A stretch of 64,000 nt of DNA from Enterobacteriaceae bacterium 4M9 (GCA_010092695.1 JAADJJ010000001.1:1984001-2048000); one strand, 5' to 3'. Shown: positions 8,484-16,935, counted from the stretch's first letter. Translations and numbers: made by a program. The notes: a model not told the origin generated them from the sequence alone.

Positions 8484-9806
8484 ATGAATATTCACACTCG
8501 ACTCTTCACACTGATGTTGTTATCAGGGTGCGGTACTGCGTTTAGTGCCAGCGCAGCGCACCCCGGCGAAGGTGGTTTCTTAGAAAAAAGTGAACTGGAT
8601 TTAACGTTAAAAAACGTCTGGATGCTCAATACGACTAACCAGCTTGCTGACCAGGGCATTGGCGACCAGAATGCCTGGGCTCAGGGTATGCATCTGGATT
8701 TTCGCAGCGGCTGGTATGAAGACACGTTAGGCTTTGATGCTTCCTGGTACGGCGTGGCAAAACTGTATGCGAACGATGCATTTTATGGCCGCGACTTGCT
8801 GCGCGATAATAACGGCAAGGCCGAAGGGTTTAATAAAGTCGGCCAGCTATACGCCAAAGCAAAATTTGGCGATGAAGAACGCTACTTAAAAATGTATGCC
8901 GGCTGGCGGCAGCTGTATAAATTCGGCATGCTGAACATCACCCGCAGCCGTGCGGCACCCAGCAGTTATGAGGGCGTCAGCCTTGAGAGCCGCTGGCAGG
9001 AGCTGGGGCTGCGCGCTGCGGTTGTCCAGCGTTTCTCCGAGCGTGACGAGCCTGAAAAACGCCATTTCCAGACCTTAAAAAGTAAAAAGCGCATTGATTA
9101 TATCGCCACCGGCGATATTAGCTGGAAGCCGAACGTCGATACCCGCATCAGCTATCTGATTGGTGAAAGCGATAATTACTTGCTGCGCCAGGGCGTGGAA
9201 TTTGACTGGATATTACCCATCACCGGCGACTGGGATTTAGTCACGCGCGGTGCGTTTTACCACAACCGCGGATTGAGCGAATGGGAAGGCGCGCGCGGTT
9301 TTAGCCGCAGTGCACAGCACTATTACGGACTGGTGGGTTACCGTTATAAACATTCGGAAACGGGGCTTGCCTGGTCACACACCAAAGCAAAATTCGACCA
9401 GGGGTTAGGGCATTTTTACTGGCATATGGGGAAAAACACCCGTGGTGCATTTAATTCCCCGGCTGATGGTGAAGGCAACGATTATATCAACGACGGCGAG
9501 CAAATGATAAGCCTCTACAGCCAGTATAAAGTGTTGCCGAATTTATTGTTGGGTGTATTTGGTAATTACGGGTTTGGTGCGCACTATGAAGGTGTGTCGT
9601 TAACCGAATGGGAATATGGCGGTTATTTCTCGTGGTCGCCGGCGTTGGTTTCTGGGCTGAATATATTTGGCGGTGTGGGGCCAAGTTATAGCTGGAAATT
9701 AAAAAACAACAACCCATGGCTTAAAGAGAATAATAAAGGTTATCACCGGGCTGAGGGGATTGGTGCCACCATTCGCGTGGAATATAAACTCGGTCTGCTT
9801 AAATAA
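8484..9806 (+). CDS. OprD-family outer membrane porin
   Basis: 440 residues with an N-terminal signal peptide (cleavage probably after FSASA) and a beta-barrel pattern of alternating aromatic/polar strands ending in VEYKLGLLK. Similarity to the OprD/ChiP (YbfM) porins is visible in LDFRSGWYEDTLGFDASWYG. Such porins admit specific small solutes; an oligosaccharide or aryl-glucoside is inferred from the locus. I chose the ATG at 8484 because AGGG lies six bases upstream; the ATG at 8478 sits directly on that site. The signal peptide contains LLSGC, which resembles a lipobox, but a lipid-anchored porin is unlikely. It is gated by RAT1 and shares a transcript with the SurE-like gene. Confidence 0.82.
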   Translation: MNIHTRLFTLMLLSGCGTAFSASAAHPGEGGFLEKSELDLTLKNVWMLNTTNQLADQGIGDQNAWAQGMHLDFRSGWYEDTLGFDASWYGVAKLYANDAFYGRDLLRDNNGKAEGFNKVGQLYAKAKFGDEERYLKMYAGWRQLYKFGMLNITRSRAAPSSYEGVSLESRWQELGLRAAVVQRFSERDEPEKRHFQTLKSKKRIDYIATGDISWKPNVDTRISYLIGESDNYLLRQGVEFDWILPITGDWDLVTRGAFYHNRGLSEWEGARGFSRSAQHYYGLVGYRYKHSETGLAWSHTKAKFDQGLGHFYWHMGKNTRGAFNSPADGEGNDYINDGEQMISLYSQYKVLPNLLLGVFGNYGFGAHYEGVSLTEWEYGGYFSWSPALVSGLNIFGGVGPSYSWKLKNNNPWLKENNKGYHRAEGIGATIRVEYKLGLLK

Positions 9807-9831
9807 AATCAATAAATACAGGAGTCACACA

Positions 9832-10707
9832 ATGAAAAAAACACTGTTAACTTTACTAGTGGGAACCCTTTGCTGCACTGGCGCCCAGGCCGCAGAGCGT
9901 GCCATGCGTATTCTGGTGGTTAACGATGACGGCTGCGAGTCCATTGGCACCACGTCGTTGCAGGAAAAACTGGCGGCGAAAGGCTATGACGTCTGGATGG
10001 TGGCACCGGCGACCAACCAGAGCGGCATTGGCTCGGCAATAACCTTCAAGCCGGGCAAAGTCTTTGACGTGAAAAAAGTCGCCGATAAGCGCTACTGCTT
10101 CCCAGGTACCCCTGCTGACTCGGTCGACTTTGGCCTGCTGGGTGTGCTGAAGGACAACCCGCCGGACCTGGTGATTTCCGGTGTTAACGACGGACAGAAT
10201 ACCGGTATCGCGCAGGTGAACTCCGGCACCGTATCCGCGGCGGCTCGCGCCGTGCGCTATGGCTACCCGGCGATTGCCGCCAGCATCGGCTTTTTGTTGA
10301 ATGACGAAGAGATGAAGGCCGGCTGGCCGAGCACCAAAAAATACTGGCCTGACTCCGTGGACTATGTGGTGGAGCAAGTTGACAAGCTGAACGCCCAGTG
10401 GAAACCCGGCACGCCGGTACTGCCAGCTGGCTCTGGCGTGAGCATCAACTACCCGGCGCTGGAAAAATCAGCGGTGAAGGGCGTGAAGTACATCGAAAAC
10501 GAGGCGCACCCGAAAGCGCAGCACTATTACAAGCTGCTGGAAGATGGCAGTGCGCAGCAGATTATGAGCGAGGATGTGCTTAAACCGAGCAGTGCCGATA
10601 CCGATACCGGTTGGCTGGATAAGGGCTACATCACCTGGACCGTGCTTGACGGTCAGTGGAACGCGCCGCAGTACGAAGCTCAATATAAGGCGCTGTTTGG
10701 CCACTGA
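9832..10707 (+). CDS. Periplasmic SurE-like 5'/3'-nucleotidase (acid phosphatase)
   Basis: 291 residues: a clear signal peptide (MKKTLLTLLVGTLCCTGAQA) followed by a SurE-fold domain. Family landmarks are ILVVNDDGCES (metal-binding NDDG), FPGTPADSVDFG, ISGVNDGQNTG and NSGTVSAAARA. Ordinary SurE is cytoplasmic and acts on nucleoside monophosphates; this one is secreted and longer. It starts 25 bases after the porin with a good GGAG site, so both belong to the RAT1-controlled unit. The substrate is unknown; a phosphorylated glycoside or nucleotide dephosphorylated before uptake is only a guess. Confidence 0.82.
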   Translation: MKKTLLTLLVGTLCCTGAQAAERAMRILVVNDDGCESIGTTSLQEKLAAKGYDVWMVAPATNQSGIGSAITFKPGKVFDVKKVADKRYCFPGTPADSVDFGLLGVLKDNPPDLVISGVNDGQNTGIAQVNSGTVSAAARAVRYGYPAIAASIGFLLNDEEMKAGWPSTKKYWPDSVDYVVEQVDKLNAQWKPGTPVLPAGSGVSINYPALEKSAVKGVKYIENEAHPKAQHYYKLLEDGSAQQIMSEDVLKPSSADTDTGWLDKGYITWTVLDGQWNAPQYEAQYKALFGH

Positions 10708-10776
10708 TTTTTCGTAAGATGTGATGAGGCTACGGTTTTAAACAGCGACATTCATCACGTTTTATAGCCTGATATA

Positions 10777-10805
10777 TTGAGTCAACGCGTGCGGCTGGCT
10801 ACATT
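10777..10805 (+). promoter_or_regulatory. Candidate promoter in front of RAT2
   Basis: TTGAGT (10777-10782) and TACATT (10800-10805) are separated by 17 bp, which would start transcription just before RAT2. The same arrangement, including an upstream TTCATCACGTTT box (10751-10762), recurs before RAT3. Confidence 0.45.
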
Positions 10806-10815
10806 GGCCGCAACT

Positions 10816-10844
10816 GGATTGTTACTGTACCTACAGGCAAAACC
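10816..10844 (+). promoter_or_regulatory. RAT2 antiterminator target
   Basis: Starts GGATTGTTACTG, has a short loop, and ends CAGGCAAAACC; it overlaps the left arm of the terminator that follows. It precedes the OprB-type porin gene. Confidence 0.92.
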
Positions 10845-10883
10845 TGAGCAATGCGCCCCTGGCGCTGGCTCAGGTTTTTTTTT
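10839..10883 (+). terminator. Conditional terminator controlled by RAT2
   Basis: AAAACCTGAGC pairs with GCTCAGGTTTT, followed by a T tract of about ten bases. The first six bases of the stem are shared with RAT2. Confidence 0.92.
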
Positions 10884-11027
10884 GCCTGTTGTTTGGTGCA
10901 GGTACAACGAGTCAGTACACCGCGCGCAAGCGCGCTGACGGCGAAACTCTCCTTCAGTCACTTTTTCTGGCCCTGCGGGGTCGGCGGGAGCGCTTTGCCT
11001 TAAATTTTAGTTAATGAGAAAGCACAC

Positions 11028-12371
11028 ATGATGAAAGCAAAAGGATGGGCTGCCGCTGCCATGCTGTTAGCACCGCTGGCAGGCGCACAGAGCTGGGATG
11101 GCACCGTACTGGGTTTTGAAGCGCCACAGGCCGGGCTGCTGGGCGATATGCTGGGTATTCGCCCGATTCTCAGCGAGCATGGCTTTAGCTATAACCTTGG
11201 CTGGCTGACCCAGACGGCGTATAACGCGGGCGGCGGTTATAACAGCGACGGCCACGCGGCGTATATTGACCAGTTCGCGCTGACGTTTAACCAGGACCTG
11301 GAGCGCTGGACCGGCATCCCGGATGCGCGTATCGAAGGCAATATTGTCAACCGTAACCATAACGATAACCTCACCACAAAACGGTTGCAGGACCCGCGCG
11401 TGAGCTTTAACGATCTCTCACAGGAAAGCTGGGGTGGCCAGTCGATTACCCGCCTGGGCTGGTTGACGTTTGCGCGCAGCTTCGATGACCGCCGCCTGAC
11501 CTGGCGGGTTGGCCTGATGAACAAAGTGCAGACCTTCGACCAGATTGTGCCGTGTGATTTCCAGATGCTGATGCTGTGCGGGGGTAAATCGGCCAACTCG
11601 CTCACCTGGAACAACTGGAACGTGCACACCTGGGGCACCGCGTTTGCCTGGCAGGCCACGCCAGAGGTAACCTTCAAACTGGGGCTGATGGAACAAAACC
11701 CGCGGGCGTCAAGCCGCAGCCAGGCCTGGAGCTGGTCAACCAAAGGCAGTCGTGGCGTGCTGGTACCGGCAGAAGTGGAGGTAAGAACCTGGGTTAACGA
11801 CCTGCCGGGTGCTTATAACCTGGGCGTGCTGTTCACCAACGCGCCGCAGCAGGATATGTACAGCGGGCGCAGCCAGCAGGCGGGCGTGAACGACCCGCAT
11901 GGTTATAAAACCTATGACCGCACCTGGTTTATGTACGCGGGCGTAAACCAGCAGGTGACGCGCCATCAGGATGACGCCCAGCGTGGCCTGAGCGTTTCGC
12001 TTAACACCAGCGTGGCAGACCAGCGCAGTAACTACATGCACCACGTTATTGCCGGTTCGCTACGCTACCGTGGCCTGTTTGATGCACGCCCTGAGGACTG
12101 GATTGGCCTTGGCGTGAGCTATATGGACATGAGTAATCATTACGCGCGCAACCAGGCGGCACACAACGAGGTGTTGGGCGTGGGCGACTACGGCAACCCG
12201 CTTTACAGCCCGCTGCCGGGCCACTCCGTGAACGCTGAACTGTATTACCGTTTTCGCCCGCTATCCTGGCTTGAGCTACAGCCAGGGCTGCAATACTGGC
12301 ACCGCCCGGCAGGCATAAAAGAGACGCAGGACGCATGGGTGCTGGGTTTAAAAACGGTGCTGACTTTCTGA
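11028..12371 (+). CDS. OprB-family carbohydrate porin
   Basis: 447 residues. A signal peptide (cleavage likely at LAGA/QS) is followed by a segment typical of OprB porins, GLLGDMLGIRPILSEHGFS, and a long beta-barrel with terminal phenylalanine (LGLKTVLTF), the usual outer membrane assembly signal. OprB porins admit glucose and related sugars. The gene is 145 bases downstream of the RAT2 terminator, so it is expressed only when antitermination occurs or from an undetected promoter in between. E. coli bgl instead has the LamB-type BglH, so the porin family differs from the classical operon. Confidence 0.82.
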   Translation: MMKAKGWAAAAMLLAPLAGAQSWDGTVLGFEAPQAGLLGDMLGIRPILSEHGFSYNLGWLTQTAYNAGGGYNSDGHAAYIDQFALTFNQDLERWTGIPDARIEGNIVNRNHNDNLTTKRLQDPRVSFNDLSQESWGGQSITRLGWLTFARSFDDRRLTWRVGLMNKVQTFDQIVPCDFQMLMLCGGKSANSLTWNNWNVHTWGTAFAWQATPEVTFKLGLMEQNPRASSRSQAWSWSTKGSRGVLVPAEVEVRTWVNDLPGAYNLGVLFTNAPQQDMYSGRSQQAGVNDPHGYKTYDRTWFMYAGVNQQVTRHQDDAQRGLSVSLNTSVADQRSNYMHHVIAGSLRYRGLFDARPEDWIGLGVSYMDMSNHYARNQAAHNEVLGVGDYGNPLYSPLPGHSVNAELYYRFRPLSWLELQPGLQYWHRPAGIKETQDAWVLGLKTVLTF

Positions 12372-12409
12372 ACCGAAGCGATCTTCATCACGTTTCTTGA
12401 TGTGCTGCG

Positions 12410-12437
12410 TTGAGTCAGCGCGCTAATTTGATAGATT
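12410..12437 (+). promoter_or_regulatory. Candidate promoter in front of RAT3
   Basis: TTGAGT (12410-12415) and TAGATT (12432-12437) with 16-bp spacing end ten bases before RAT3. An upstream TTCATCACGTTT box (12384-12395) and the TTGAGTCA-CGCG core repeat the module in front of RAT2. Confidence 0.4.
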
Positions 12438-12446
12438 GGCTGCATT

Positions 12447-12475
12447 GGATTGTTACTGCACTGGCAGGCAAAACC
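12447..12475 (+). promoter_or_regulatory. RAT3 antiterminator target
   Basis: GGATTGTTACTG ... CAGGCAAAACC hairpin in front of the antiterminator gene itself, giving positive autoregulation as in E. coli bglG. It overlaps the following terminator. Confidence 0.92.
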
Positions 12476-12510
12476 TGGTTTCTGGCGTCTGCCGGGGGTC
12501 AGGTTTTTTT
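12470..12510 (+). terminator. Conditional terminator controlled by RAT3
   Basis: AAAACCTG pairs with CAGGTTTT and an inner CTGGC/GCCGG pairing lengthens the stem; a T tract follows. It ends about 30 bases before the antiterminator start codon. Confidence 0.88.
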
Positions 12511-12539
12511 GTTTTCAGGGTTTACAGGGATACGCCACC

Positions 12540-13388
12540 GTGAAGATCGCAAAAATACTTAACAATAACGTGGTGGTGGTTCTGGACGAACGCCAGCGCG
12601 AACAGGTGGTGATGGGGTGTGGGCTGGCGTTTCAAAAAAAGCCGGGAGACACGCTGGATAATACGCGCATTGAGAAAGTGTTTGCGCTGCAAAACGACCA
12701 CCTGGTGGCACATCTGACGGAGCTACTCAATCAGATCCCGCCGGAGGTGATGATCACCTGTGACCGCATCATTGAGCTGGCGCGTGGGCGGCTCGGTGCG
12801 TTGCAGGAGAATCTCTACATTACGCTCACCGATCACTGTAACTTTGCCATTGAGCGGCAAAAGCAAGGGCTGGCGCTGCGTAACGTGCTGTTGTGGGAAA
12901 TTAAACGGCTCTACCCGAAAGAGTTTCAGCTTGGGCTGGAGGCACTGGATATTATCGACAAGCGCCTGGGCGTGCGCCTTTCTGAGGATGAAGCGGGGTT
13001 TATCGCACTGCATCTGGTGACCGGGCAGCTTAAAAACGAGATGCCAGAGGTGATGCACATCACTCGCGTGATGCAGGAGATTTTGCATCTGGTGAAGTAC
13101 CAGCTGCGGCTTGAGTATGATGAAGACACGCTCAGCTATCAACGTTTTGTCACGCACCTGAAGTTCTTTGCCCAGCGTATGCTTAACCGTAGCGCAGTAG
13201 TGGATGATGACGTGACGCTGCACGCCGCCGTAAAGGAGAACTACCCACAGGCGTGGCGTTGTGCGCTGAAAATTGGTGAGCACCTGGTACAGCGCTACCG
13301 CTGTGAGCTGACCACAGAAGAAGTGATGTTTCTCGCGATACATATTGAGCGAGTCAGAAAAGAGAGCCGCACAACCGGCGTGAGTTAA
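12540..13388 (+). CDS. BglG-family transcriptional antiterminator
   Basis: 282 residues (E. coli BglG 278). The RNA-binding CAT domain occupies about residues 1-57 (VKIAKILNNNVVVVLDE). Two PTS regulation domains follow, with conserved histidine regions at LYITLTDHCNFAIERQKQG, IALHLVTGQ and FLAIHIERVRKE. When its cognate permease is transporting substrate the protein dimerises and binds RAT hairpins to block terminators. I chose the GTG at 12540 because it gives the family N-terminus and has AGGGA upstream; the open frame before it runs through RAT3 and is not coding. With four RATs nearby it is the obvious common regulator of the locus. Confidence 0.93.
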   Translation: MKIAKILNNNVVVVLDERQREQVVMGCGLAFQKKPGDTLDNTRIEKVFALQNDHLVAHLTELLNQIPPEVMITCDRIIELARGRLGALQENLYITLTDHCNFAIERQKQGLALRNVLLWEIKRLYPKEFQLGLEALDIIDKRLGVRLSEDEAGFIALHLVTGQLKNEMPEVMHITRVMQEILHLVKYQLRLEYDEDTLSYQRFVTHLKFFAQRMLNRSAVVDDDVTLHAAVKENYPQAWRCALKIGEHLVQRYRCELTTEEVMFLAIHIERVRKESRTTGVS

Positions 13389-13410
13389 CGCCAGGCGGCA
13401 CAATAAAAAC

Positions 13411-13439
13411 GGATTGTTACTGCTTCGGCAGGCAAAACC
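13411..13439 (+). promoter_or_regulatory. RAT4 antiterminator target
   Basis: GGATTGTTACTG ... CAGGCAAAACC, 22 bases after the antiterminator stop and in front of the PTS permease gene; it overlaps the next terminator. Confidence 0.92.
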
Positions 13440-13482
13440 TGAGTTTGTCGACTTTTACCGGTCGGCGCTCAGGTTTTTTTTT
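13434..13482 (+). terminator. Conditional terminator controlled by RAT4
   Basis: AAAACCTGAG pairs with CTCAGGTTTT and runs into a T tract. It would uncouple permease and hydrolase expression from that of the antiterminator unless substrate is present. Confidence 0.92.
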
Positions 13483-13532
13483 ACTCATAAATGGTCACAC
13501 GCGCCTGCGGGCGACAGTAAAAGGAAATATTC

Positions 13533-15407
13533 ATGGATAACCGTGAGCTGGCAAAGGACATATTGCATCACGTGGGTGGGCGGCAAAATATTGTAAGCCT
13601 GGTACATTGCGCCACGCGCCTGCGCTTTAAGCTACAGGACAGCAGCGCCGCCGACGCCGAAGGACTGAAAAAACGCCCCGGCATTATTACCGTGGTGGAA
13701 AGCGGCGGTCAGTTTCAGGTGGTGATTGGTAATCACGTCGGCGACGTTTTCCAGGCGGTGCGCGCTGAAGCAGGGCTGAACGATGACAGCCCACAGCCTG
13801 CGGTTGCGCCACAGAACCAGGGCTCGCTGCTGGCACGCTTCATCGACATTGTGTCATCGATTTTTACGCCGTTTCTCGGCGTGCTGGCCGCGTCCGGTAT
13901 TCTCAAGGGATTGCTGGCGCTATGCGTGGTAATGGGCTGGTTGGCACCCAATGAGGGCACCTATCAAATCTGGTTTGCCGCCAGCGACTCGCTGTTCTAC
14001 TTCTTCCCGCTGGTGTTGGGCTATACCGCCGGTAAAAAATTTGGCGGTAGCCCGTTTTTGACCATGACCATTGGCGGGGCGTTAACCCATCCGCTGATGA
14101 TCAAAGCGTTTGAGGCGGCCAGTCAGCCGGGGGCGGCAACTGAGCACTTTTTCGGTATCCCGGTCACCTTTATTAACTACAGCTCTTCAGTTATTCCGAT
14201 TATTTTCGCTGCCTGGCTGAGCTGCTGGCTGGAGCGCCAGTGCAATAAAGTGATGCCGTCGGCGGTGAAAAACTTCTTCACGCCGCTGGTTTGCCTGATG
14301 GTGGTGGTGCCGCTTACCTTCCTGCTGATTGGCCCGGCGGCAACCTGGCTTAGCCAGATGCTGGCAAACGGCTACCAGGCAATCTATGCCTTTGCCCCGT
14401 GGCTGGCAGGTGGCGTGATGGGCGCTATCTGGCAGGTGTGTGTGATTTTCGGTCTGCACTGGGGACTGGTGCCGCTCATGATCAACAACATGTCGGTGCT
14501 GGGCTACGACACGCTGATGCCGCTGCTGCTGCCCGCCATTATGGGCCAGGTCGGCGCGTGCCTGGGCGTGTTCCTGCGCACCCGCGATGCCCAGCGTAAA
14601 ACACTGGCAGGCTCGGCGGTGACCGCCGGTGTGTTTGGCGTGACCGAACCGGCGGTGTATGGCGTGACGTTACCGATGCGCCGCCCGTTTATCTTCGGCT
14701 GCGTAGCCGGGGCGATTGGCGGCATCATCGTGGGCTTTAGCAATACACATACCTATTCTTTTGGCCTGGCGAGCATCTTTACGCTCGCGCAGACCATCCC
14801 GCCAGGTGGCGTGGATGCCACCGTCTGGGGCGTGATTATCGGTACTTTCCTGGCGCTGGTATTGGCCTGTGTGATGACCTTTGTTGCCGGTGAGGCTGGT
14901 GCGAAAACCCCGGTTGCTGCGTCTGTGGCAGCCCCCGTTCTGGCTGAGGGCGATGTTGCCGTCCTGGCACCGCTTGCCGGTGAGGTCATTGCCCTTGAGC
15001 AGGTGGACGATGCCACCTTTGCCAGCGGCCTGTTGGGGAAAGGTGCCGCCATTGTACCCAGCGCAAATCAGGTGGTTGCCCCCTTTGACGGCGAAGTGGC
15101 GTCGCTGTTTGCCACGCGTCACGCCATTGGCCTTGTGAATAACGACGGCGTGGAGGTGCTCATCCACGTAGGTATCGATACGGTAAAGCTCAACGGTCAG
15201 CATTTTACGGCTCACGTGACGCCCGGCGCGCACGTTCGCGCAGGCGAAGTGCTGCTGAGTTTTGACCGCGAGGCCATTCTGGGTGCCGGCTTCTCGCTGA
15301 CCACGCCGGTGATTATTAGTAACAGTGATGATTTTTCTGTCGTTGCCCGCACGGATGATGCTGGCAAGGTGCAGGCAGGTGGCGCATTCCTCACGGTGCG
15401 CCGTTAA
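13533..15407 (+). CDS. PTS beta-glucoside transporter EIIBCA (BglF-like)
   Basis: 624 residues (E. coli BglF 625) with domain order B-C-A. EIIB covers about residues 1-85 with phospho-accepting Cys26 in LVHCATRLRF. EIIC is a membrane domain at about 105-450 and contains GVFGVTEPAVYGVTLP. EIIA covers the last ~150 residues with active-site His545 in IHVGIDTVKLNG. It phosphorylates beta-glucosides during uptake and, in the family, controls the antiterminator by phosphorylation. AAAGGA precedes the ATG. It is followed 16 bases later by the phospho-glucosidase. Confidence 0.93.
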   Translation: MDNRELAKDILHHVGGRQNIVSLVHCATRLRFKLQDSSAADAEGLKKRPGIITVVESGGQFQVVIGNHVGDVFQAVRAEAGLNDDSPQPAVAPQNQGSLLARFIDIVSSIFTPFLGVLAASGILKGLLALCVVMGWLAPNEGTYQIWFAASDSLFYFFPLVLGYTAGKKFGGSPFLTMTIGGALTHPLMIKAFEAASQPGAATEHFFGIPVTFINYSSSVIPIIFAAWLSCWLERQCNKVMPSAVKNFFTPLVCLMVVVPLTFLLIGPAATWLSQMLANGYQAIYAFAPWLAGGVMGAIWQVCVIFGLHWGLVPLMINNMSVLGYDTLMPLLLPAIMGQVGACLGVFLRTRDAQRKTLAGSAVTAGVFGVTEPAVYGVTLPMRRPFIFGCVAGAIGGIIVGFSNTHTYSFGLASIFTLAQTIPPGGVDATVWGVIIGTFLALVLACVMTFVAGEAGAKTPVAASVAAPVLAEGDVAVLAPLAGEVIALEQVDDATFASGLLGKGAAIVPSANQVVAPFDGEVASLFATRHAIGLVNNDGVEVLIHVGIDTVKLNGQHFTAHVTPGAHVRAGEVLLSFDREAILGAGFSLTTPVIISNSDDFSVVARTDDAGKVQAGGAFLTVRR

Positions 15408-15423
15408 AAATAAGGAGTATTGA

Positions 15424-16818
15424 ATGAAAGCATTTCCACAACATTTCCTTTGGGGCGGCGCAATGGCGGCAAACCAGGTCGAAGGCGCGTACCGTGAAGG
15501 TGGTAAAGGATTGACCACCTCCGACATGCTACCCAACGGTATTTTTGGTGCGCTGGTGGAGCGCAAAGCGGGTGATTCGGCGATTAAAGATGTGGCAATC
15601 GATTTTTATCATCGCTACCCGGAAGATATCGCGCTGTTCGCGGAAATGGGATTCACGTGTCTGCGCACTTCTATTGCCTGGGCGCGCATTTTCCCACAGG
15701 GTGATGAGACCCAGCCTAACGAAGAAGGACTGGCGTTTTACGACCGCCTGTTTGACGAAATGCTCAAACACGGTATCCAGCCTATGGTGACGCTTTCTCA
15801 CTATGAAATGCCCTGGGGCCTGGTGGAAAACTACGGCGGTTGGGGTTGCCGCGAGGTGATCGGCTTCTTTGAACGCTACGCACGCACGGTGTTTGCCCGC
15901 TATAAAGACAAGGTCAAGCTGTGGCTGACGTTTAACGAAATCAACATGTCACTGCATGCGCCGCTTACGGGCGTGGGTCTGCCGGAAGGCAGCAGCAAGG
16001 CGGCGGTGTACCAGGCGATTCACCACCAACTGGTTGCCAGTGCGCTCACCGTGCAGGCCTGCCACGACATGATCCCTGATGCCAAAATCGGCAACATGTT
16101 GCTCGGCGGGCTGATGTATCCGCTGTCGTGCAAGCCGGACGACATTTATGAAGCAATGCAGCAAAACCGCGCCTGGCAGTTCTTTGGTGATGTGCAGTGT
16201 CGTGGTGATTATCCGGGCTATATGAAGCGCTGGTTACGCGACAACGGTATCACGCTTGATATTACCGAGGCTGACCGTGCAGCGCTGAAGGCAGAAATCG
16301 ACTTTATCTCGTTTAGCTACTACATGACCGGTTGCTGCACCGCCGATGCCGAACTGTTTGAGAAGACGCGCGGTAACATCCTGAGCATGATCCCTAACCC
16401 ACATCTGAAAAGCTCAGAGTGGGGCTGGCAGATTGACCCGCTGGGTCTGCGCACATTGATGAACGATATGTGGGATCGCTGGCAAAAACCGCTGTTTATT
16501 GTTGAGAACGGGCTGGGTGCCGTTGATAAAGTTGAAGCAGATGGCAGTGTTCAGGACGATTATCGCATTGCGTATATGAACGATCACCTGGTGCAGGTGC
16601 GTGAAGCCATTGAGGATGGCGTGGAGGTACTCGGCTATACCAGTTGGGGGCCGATAGACCTGGTAAGTGCATCGAAAGCGGAAATGGCCAAGCGCTATGG
16701 CTTTATCTACGTTGACCGTGACGACAGCGGCAACGGCACGCTGGCACGCACGCGTAAGAAGAGTTTTAACTGGTATCGTGAAGTGATTGCCAGTAATGGC
16801 TCAAGCCTGAAAGAGTAA
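15424..16818 (+). CDS. 6-phospho-beta-glucosidase, GH1 family
   Basis: 464 residues of a GH1 TIM barrel. The acid/base Glu172 lies in LTFNEIN and the nucleophile Glu361 in FIVENGLG. The N-terminal FPQHFLWGGAMAANQVEGAY and the late SASKAEMAKRYGFIYVD segment are typical of the BglB/BglA/AscB group that hydrolyses phosphorylated aryl-glucosides and cellobiose. AAGGAG precedes the ATG. It is co-transcribed with the EII permease, which delivers the 6-phospho substrate to the cytoplasm, and is the last gene of the locus. The exact sugar (salicin, arbutin or cellobiose) cannot be told from sequence. Confidence 0.93.
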   Translation: MKAFPQHFLWGGAMAANQVEGAYREGGKGLTTSDMLPNGIFGALVERKAGDSAIKDVAIDFYHRYPEDIALFAEMGFTCLRTSIAWARIFPQGDETQPNEEGLAFYDRLFDEMLKHGIQPMVTLSHYEMPWGLVENYGGWGCREVIGFFERYARTVFARYKDKVKLWLTFNEINMSLHAPLTGVGLPEGSSKAAVYQAIHHQLVASALTVQACHDMIPDAKIGNMLLGGLMYPLSCKPDDIYEAMQQNRAWQFFGDVQCRGDYPGYMKRWLRDNGITLDITEADRAALKAEIDFISFSYYMTGCCTADAELFEKTRGNILSMIPNPHLKSSEWGWQIDPLGLRTLMNDMWDRWQKPLFIVENGLGAVDKVEADGSVQDDYRIAYMNDHLVQVREAIEDGVEVLGYTSWGPIDLVSASKAEMAKRYGFIYVDRDDSGNGTLARTRKKSFNWYREVIASNGSSLKE

Positions 16819-16899
16819 GTCCGTTTTCGCCGCGGCTTGCACCTGGGGGATGGGGTGGCGCAGGCCGCGGTGAAACGGCCAATGTTATATCGCTATAAT

Positions 16900-16924
16900 G
16901 GCCTGCCTCACGCAGGCCTTTTTT
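16900..16924 (+). terminator. Rho-independent terminator of the glucoside locus
   Basis: GGCCTGC / GCAGGCC stem with a five-base loop and a run of six T residues. It also lies just beyond the 3' end of the convergent methyltransferase gene. Confidence 0.9.
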
Positions 16925-16935
16925 GTCGCGATGTT

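Noticed and set aside
8519..8545. Lipobox-like LLSGC in the OprD-type porin leader
   Set aside because: A signal peptidase I site (SASA) follows soon after and porins of this family are not lipoproteins.
12450..12539. N-terminal extension of the antiterminator upstream of GTG 12540
   Set aside because: It would translate RAT3 and its terminator; the family N-terminus begins at the GTG.
14670..15566. 298-codon minus-strand frame opposite the PTS permease
   Set aside because: Antisense to conserved EIIC/EIIA sequence, without ribosome site or family similarity.
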